Origin: Leptospira montravelensis
GTDB lineage: Bacteria > Spirochaetota > Leptospiria > Leptospirales > Leptospiraceae
NCBI RefSeq assembly: GCF_004770045.1
Contig: NZ_RQFO01000004.1
Location: 496,001 to 560,000, forward strand
Direction of reading: 5' to 3'
Length of the DNA: 64,000 nucleotides
The notes under the pieces are model-generated. The model was not told the origin of the DNA. It saw only the letters and a program-made list of their open reading frames with translations, and did no database searches. Below, piece by piece: positions 59,696-64,000 of the stretch; position 1 is the first letter of the stretch, and every line of letters begins with the position of its first letter. Both the position numbers and the translations under genes were made by a program.

Positions 59696-61648
59696 TTAAA
59701 CAAGTTCCAGAGGATCCAAATCATATTCAATATAACATTTGGAATCGACTTTAAATTTAGTTTTTGTTTCGCGTAAAAGATTTCGTAAAACGGTGATGGA
59801 TTTTGATTTTAACAAGATATGGTATCTGAAGTTATTATCAATTTTATAAAAAGGACATTGGCTTGGCCCAAGAAGGGTAACAGATGCATCCATATTTTCT
59901 TTTAAAGTTTCCGCATAAACCACAGATTGTTTGTTGGCAACTTCCTCGTATTTAGACCGAAACACAAGTCTCGCCAAACGAGAAAAAGGTGGATAAAACA
60001 AATCTCTTCGAAATGTTAACTCCCATTCAAAAAAAGCAGGATAGTTTTGTTCCATCGCCATTTTCAGAACAGGATGTTCGGGATCATTGGATTGGATGAG
60101 GACTTCCCCTTTTTTTTCACCCCGACCAGCCCTTCCCGCCACTTGTGAAATGAGAGAATACGTTCTTTCGCTACTACGAAAGTCGGGAACCCCTAGTCCA
60201 TGATTGGCATTTAGAATTCCCACAAGAGTCACATTCGCATAATCAAGGCCCTTCGCTATCATTTGAGTACCTGTCAGGATATCTAAATTTCCTTCTCCTA
60301 ACTTTTCCAGAACATCGCGAGTCACTTCTTTATTTTTGGAACTGTCTTGGTCCAAACGTTCGATCCTTGCTTTTGGGAAATGGGATAACAAATACTCTTC
60401 TAATTTTTGAGTCCCTGCCCCAAACAAGTCCAACTCATCTCCATGAATTTGTTTTAAGTTACTAAAAGTTGATTTATACCCACAAAGGTGACAACGAACG
60501 GTTTTATCAGAGTGGTAACAAAGTGTGGCCGTACATTTTGGGCAATGAATGAATTCTTTTTTGGATGTAGAATAAATAAAAGGATTATACCCCCTCCGAT
60601 TCAGAAGGATGATGGTTTGTTCTTCCTTTTTCAAACGGTCTGCGACTTTAAATTGTAAATCTCCAGAAAGAAGTTCACTATCCTCTTTTTTTTGTGTGAT
60701 TTCTACAGTGGGAAGTGAGGCGTGAGGATTGGCTCTTTCTTTTAGTTCCGAATAACCAATTTGGCCTGCTTTTGCTAAGTAAAAAATTTCAAGGCTCGGT
60801 GTGGCAGAACCTAATAATAATTTACCGTTAGTTTTTAAAATTCTTTGTAAAGCAATTTGGCGGGCATGGTAACGAGGAGCTCCATGTTCCTTGTAAGATC
60901 CGTCATGTTCCTCATCTAAAATGATAAGTTCAATGTCGGACAATGGAGCAAACACGGCAGAACGAGTTCCGATACAAATCCGTTTTTTCCCCTCTTTTAA
61001 ATCCAAATAGTTTTGGAATTTTTCTGAAGTTCTGAGATGGGAATTTAACACCGCCACTTGCCCTGGAAAAATCCTTTCAATCCTTGTGATGGTCGGGTAA
61101 GTGAGTGAAATTTCCGGAACAAGAAAAATAACGGATCCTTTGGGTTTAGAAAGAACCTCTGCCATCAGGTGTAAATACACCTCCGTTTTCCCACTTCCCG
61201 TAATCCCATATAACAAATGTGTGTTGGAATTTCGATTTAACCTTATTTCATCCAAAGCATTTTTTTGTGAAACATTTAAAGGATGTAATAGATCCAATTG
61301 GATATTTAAGGGACTTTGTTTTTCCTGTTTTCTTTTTTTTCCTTTCGGAACCATAAGAAACAGGGCTTCCCCAAGAGAGGATAAATAGTTTTCAGCCATC
61401 CACTCTGCCAAATCCAGTTGTTCTTCAGTAAGGACTGGTTCTAAATCAATTTGTTTTAAGATAGATAAAGTTTCATAATTAGGCTCATTCGAATGAACTT
61501 CGATGACAACCCCTTCCCATTCTTTTCCATTGAGCGGAACAAGTACACGAACTCCCCTTTGTAAACTTTCCATTGAATGTGGAACTTCATACGTTAAAGT
61601 TTTACTTTCCCAAGATAAATTGAGGGCAACTTCCGCAAATTGAATCAT
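59696..61648 (-). CDS. priA: Primosomal helicase PriA with reduced zinc motif
   Basis: 650 residues, shorter than E. coli PriA (732). N-terminal DNA-binding part (NLSWESKTLTYEVP), Walker A YGITGSGKTEVYLHL, Walker B ELIILDEEHDGSYKE and motif V/VI (GTQMIAKGLDYANV; QVAGRAGRG). Of the eight zinc cysteines only four remain, the pairs CPKC and CHLC; the outer pairs are absent. Restarts stalled forks. It lies between fmt and the UDG-like gene. Confidence 0.9.
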   Translation of the reverse strand: MIQFAEVALNLSWESKTLTYEVPHSMESLQRGVRVLVPLNGKEWEGVVIEVHSNEPNYETLSILKQIDLEPVLTEEQLDLAEWMAENYLSSLGEALFLMVPKGKKRKQEKQSPLNIQLDLLHPLNVSQKNALDEIRLNRNSNTHLLYGITGSGKTEVYLHLMAEVLSKPKGSVIFLVPEISLTYPTITRIERIFPGQVAVLNSHLRTSEKFQNYLDLKEGKKRICIGTRSAVFAPLSDIELIILDEEHDGSYKEHGAPRYHARQIALQRILKTNGKLLLGSATPSLEIFYLAKAGQIGYSELKERANPHASLPTVEITQKKEDSELLSGDLQFKVADRLKKEEQTIILLNRRGYNPFIYSTSKKEFIHCPKCTATLCYHSDKTVRCHLCGYKSTFSNLKQIHGDELDLFGAGTQKLEEYLLSHFPKARIERLDQDSSKNKEVTRDVLEKLGEGNLDILTGTQMIAKGLDYANVTLVGILNANHGLGVPDFRSSERTYSLISQVAGRAGRGEKKGEVLIQSNDPEHPVLKMAMEQNYPAFFEWELTFRRDLFYPPFSRLARLVFRSKYEEVANKQSVVYAETLKENMDASVTLLGPSQCPFYKIDNNFRYHILLKSKSITVLRNLLRETKTKFKVDSKCYIEYDLDPLELV

Positions 61649-61649
61649 A

Positions 61650-62468
61650 TTAGAGATATGGTTTCAATAGAGAAAGGTGGGAGATAAAACTATCTTCCAA
61701 TTCCTGTTTCTCTTTTCCGTATTGGAAAAGGTTACTTTCCGAATCTGTTTTTTTAGCCTTTTCACCCAGGAAAACAAGGGCTTCAGGAGATCTGGTAGTG
61801 ACAATTGGAATAGAAAGTCCAGACAAATCCCATTTCGTTTCTTTACCCAGAAATTCTTTTGCTTTCTCAGTACCAAACAACAATTTAGCGGAAGATCCTA
61901 AAATGACAATGAATTGAATTCCAAATTCTTCCACTGTTTCCTTTACATGAAATTTACAATTTTCGACTCTAGTTTGCCAATCGTTTTCCTTCGAATCTGA
62001 ATTAGAAAAATTACAAGCAGGATATTCTTGGTAATAAAACTCTTCGAAAGAAAAACCAAACACTTTTTGAATAAGTTCACTCCAGCTGATTTCCGTTAGT
62101 TTATCTTTAAATATTTGGTTTGGTTTGGTTTTAGTAAATGGTTTTTCTTTAGGACCTGTTGCCCCAGAATAATGCAAAACAAGTATAGGTTTTCTGCCTT
62201 TATGAAGAAACTGACGTACCCCACTAAGTTTCCCTTGGCAGAGGGTACATGAGAAATTTACCAATTCTTTGTTTTTTCGTTGGTTTTCTTTCTGTAGTTT
62301 CTTTTGAATTTCTAAAGATTCGGGTACTTTCGATTTCCAGGGAAAAACAAAGTCGCTAGGATCTTGTTCCTCTTGAAATCGGTAAACAGATACCGACTTA
62401 TTTTGAATTAAAAATTTAGTTTCTTTAAGAATGTCAGTAAAACGTTCTAAAATTGATTTTTGATCCAT
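61650..62468 (-). CDS. Divergent family-4 uracil-DNA-glycosylase-like protein
   Basis: 272 residues. The 85-residue N-terminus is polar. From residue 75 on there are family-4 UDG-like landmarks: a CTLCQGKLSGVRQ cysteine pair, LVLHYSGATGPKEKPF in place of the uracil-binding G-E-x-P-G, YYQEYPACNF where the iron-sulfur region lies, then IQFIVILGSSAKLLFG and VTTRSPEAL in place of the H-P-S motif. The fold is suggested by order and spacing; the changed active-site loops argue against normal activity. It starts 1 base after the response-regulator gene. Confidence 0.5.
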   Translation of the reverse strand: MDQKSILERFTDILKETKFLIQNKSVSVYRFQEEQDPSDFVFPWKSKVPESLEIQKKLQKENQRKNKELVNFSCTLCQGKLSGVRQFLHKGRKPILVLHYSGATGPKEKPFTKTKPNQIFKDKLTEISWSELIQKVFGFSFEEFYYQEYPACNFSNSDSKENDWQTRVENCKFHVKETVEEFGIQFIVILGSSAKLLFGTEKAKEFLGKETKWDLSGLSIPIVTTRSPEALVFLGEKAKKTDSESNLFQYGKEKQELEDSFISHLSLLKPYL

Positions 62469-62469
62469 A

Positions 62470-63822
62470 CTAACCTTCGTTTAACTGTTCCACAGAAATA
62501 TTTAAAGAACGTAGTTTTCTATATAAATGAGTTCTTTCAATCCCTAATGCTTTGGAAGTCCTTGTCACATTCCCTTCGCAAATCTGTAAGGTTTTGATGA
62601 TGTATTGGCGTTCGAATTCTTCTTTGGCATGTTTTAAATCCCCACGGGCCACCATTTCATTGGCTTTTTTAAAACCATGAAGGGCCTCCTTTACATCTTT
62701 GGCACGAATGGTTTCACCTGGAACAAGAATACTCAAACGTTCTAAAATATTCATTAGTTCTCTTACATTTCCTGGCCAAAAATGGGAAGTAAGTGCATCC
62801 AATCCTTCCCTATCAATGGTTTTAGGTGAAAGATGATTCTCCAAAATAGATTTTTTAAGATAATATTCTACAAGTAATGGGATGTCTTGGTTTCGATCTC
62901 GGAGCGGAGGTAATTCCAAAGGAATGACACTTAATGCATAATATAAATCTTCTCGAAACCTTCCTTCTCTAATGGCTTCCTCTACATTGGAATTTGTGGC
63001 TGCAATGATGCGCACATCAACGGGTATAGAATCATTCCCACCCACACGTTCTAATTTTTGTTCGAGAATTACTTTTAAAACTTTGGATTGGATAGAAAGA
63101 GGTAAATCACAAACCTCGTCTAAAAACAAAGTGCCATTATGTGCCGATTCCCATTTCCCAAGCCTGACTTCACTTTTAACGTTACTTCCAAGTAACTCAA
63201 AACCAAATAACTCCTGTTCTATTGTATCTTCCAAAACTGAAGCACAATTAAATTCAATATACGGTTCATTTTTTCTTTTAGAATTTTGATGGATGGACCT
63301 AGCTGTTAACTCTTTTCCCGTCCCATTTTCACCAAAAATAAAAACTCGAGCATTTGTTTGAGCTGCTTGATAAATGGCAAATTTAACTCTTTTGATTGAT
63401 AACGATTCTCCTAAAATTTCATCAATTTCCAATTGGAACTCAGGAATTTCGTAATCTTTAGTTTTTGCCAAAGCCGATTCAATCGTTTGTATCACCTTTT
63501 CTATAGAGAGAGGTTTCTCAAGGAAATCAATTGCACCTTTTTTGGTAGCACTTACTGCCAGTTCAATGGTCCCATGTCCAGAAATCATTACAATGGGCAA
63601 ACCAGGATATAGTTTTTTGCACTCATCTAAAATGGAAAGACCATCTTCCTTACCTACCCAGACATCCAACAGAACCAAAGATGGTCTGTCTTTTGCCAAT
63701 GCTTTTAGTAAAGACTTTCCATTCGCAAAATCTTCCACGGTATAATCTTCATCTTCCAAAATTACGCGCAGAGATTTTCGAATTTCTTTTTCATCATCAA
63801 GTATATAAATTAATTTATGCAT
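62470..63822 (-). CDS. NtrC-type response regulator lacking the GAFTGA loop
   Basis: 450 residues. Receiver (1-120, phospho-Asp53 in LLLDVW, Lys103), AAA+ domain (Walker A GENGTGKE near 164-171, GTLFLDEV at 230-237, RLPPLRDR-like ELPPLRDRNQDIP), and a Fis-type HTH at the end (NVTRTSKALGIERTHLYRKL). The GAFTGA loop that contacts sigma-54 is absent; ELLGSNVKSEVRLGKWESA stands in its place. The ATG overlaps the histidine kinase stop (TAATG). Either it acts without sigma-54 or the loop is changed. Confidence 0.85.
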   Translation of the reverse strand: MHKLIYILDDEKEIRKSLRVILEDEDYTVEDFANGKSLLKALAKDRPSLVLLDVWVGKEDGLSILDECKKLYPGLPIVMISGHGTIELAVSATKKGAIDFLEKPLSIEKVIQTIESALAKTKDYEIPEFQLEIDEILGESLSIKRVKFAIYQAAQTNARVFIFGENGTGKELTARSIHQNSKRKNEPYIEFNCASVLEDTIEQELFGFELLGSNVKSEVRLGKWESAHNGTLFLDEVCDLPLSIQSKVLKVILEQKLERVGGNDSIPVDVRIIAATNSNVEEAIREGRFREDLYYALSVIPLELPPLRDRNQDIPLLVEYYLKKSILENHLSPKTIDREGLDALTSHFWPGNVRELMNILERLSILVPGETIRAKDVKEALHGFKKANEMVARGDLKHAKEEFERQYIIKTLQICEGNVTRTSKALGIERTHLYRKLRSLNISVEQLNEG

Positions 63823-64000
63823 TATTGATTATCCAAAGGAAGTTCAATTCTAAATTTACATCCACCCAACTTGGAATCTTCGACGATGATATGTCCATGA
63901 TGATCTATGATAGTTTTTTGAACTATCGCAAGCCCAATTCCCGAACCATGATTTTCCTTTGTAGAAAAATATGGTTCAAATACCTTTTCCTTCCATTCTT
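63822..64000 (-). CDS. Histidine kinase, C-terminal end only
   Basis: About 58 codons at the window edge: WKEKVFEPYFSTKENHGSGIGLAIV is the HATPase F-box and G2 region, followed by GHIIVEDSKLGGCKFRIELP. It is the sensor of the two-component pair with the regulator downstream. The rest lies beyond base 64000. Confidence 0.85.
   Translation of the reverse strand, partial: EWKEKVFEPYFSTKENHGSGIGLAIVQKTIIDHHGHIIVEDSKLGGCKFRIELPLDNQ

Overview
The window reads as chromosomal DNA of a spirochaete of the genus Leptospira. The reasons are the many short-signal-peptide lipoproteins with relaxed lipoboxes, a vitamin-B12-dependent ribonucleotide reductase, a complete type II secretion operon with a PilM/PilN-like GspL, a DUF4416 protein, paired TldD/TldE, and low-to-moderate GC with AAAGGA-like ribosome sites. 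The genus is an inference from protein flavour; I ran no database search, and a saprophytic species is only a guess.

Layout. 1-3451 (minus): a DinG-like helicase cut by the window edge, a 38-residue membrane peptide too short for ordinary gene calling, and its NSS-family sodium symporter, all tightly coupled. 3508-5901 (minus): a tandem-XRE regulator with a palindrome in its promoter region and a SurA/PpiC-like lipoprotein foldase. 5975-7084 (plus): a STAS protein and a polyprenol/diacylglycerol kinase-like membrane protein. 7091-14465 (minus): a lipoprotein, DUF4416, TldE, TldD, a YheT-type hydrolase, ClpP, an FtsB/DivIC-like protein and enolase. 14588-18623 (plus): LepA, a PLP-fold deaminase relative and a glycosyltransferase. 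18940-22313 (minus): sdhCAB. 22499-25292 (plus): a lipoprotein and a SulP-STAS-carbonic anhydrase fusion. 25393-30381: an accessory stretch with DoxX, a lipoprotein, a decayed gene, two AHSA1-type proteins under an ArsR repressor, and a Baeyer-Villiger-type monooxygenase. 30524-35190: L,D-transpeptidase, tRNA-Asn and class II ribonucleotide reductase. 35335-36336: an AT-rich leucine-rich-repeat gene framed by near-perfect inverted repeats. 36344-49770 (minus): a lipoprotein, an M23/LysM peptidase and gspC-gspN. 49867-51312 (plus): ComM. 51313-57698 and 57700-64000 (minus): a ribosome-maturation operon (rpsP-khpA-rimM-trmD-rplS-rnhB) that runs on into flagellar-export-like genes, HD-GYP and YraN, and an upstream run of two-component system, UDG-like protein, priA, fmt, PASTA protein and rpe.

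How they fit together. Most of the window is housekeeping: secretion to the outer surface, translation, replication restart, central metabolism and cell-wall remodelling. The points of interest are familiar proteins with changed key parts. The sigma-54-type activator lacks GAFTGA, the HD-GYP protein lacks the H of HD, DinG has Ser at the fourth Fe-S ligand, PriA keeps only four of eight zinc cysteines, and rnhB has no normal start codon ahead of its catalytic motif. The best candidate for something undescribed is the inverted-repeat-framed LRR cassette at 35335-36336. I did not find a clear new defence or biosynthetic system.
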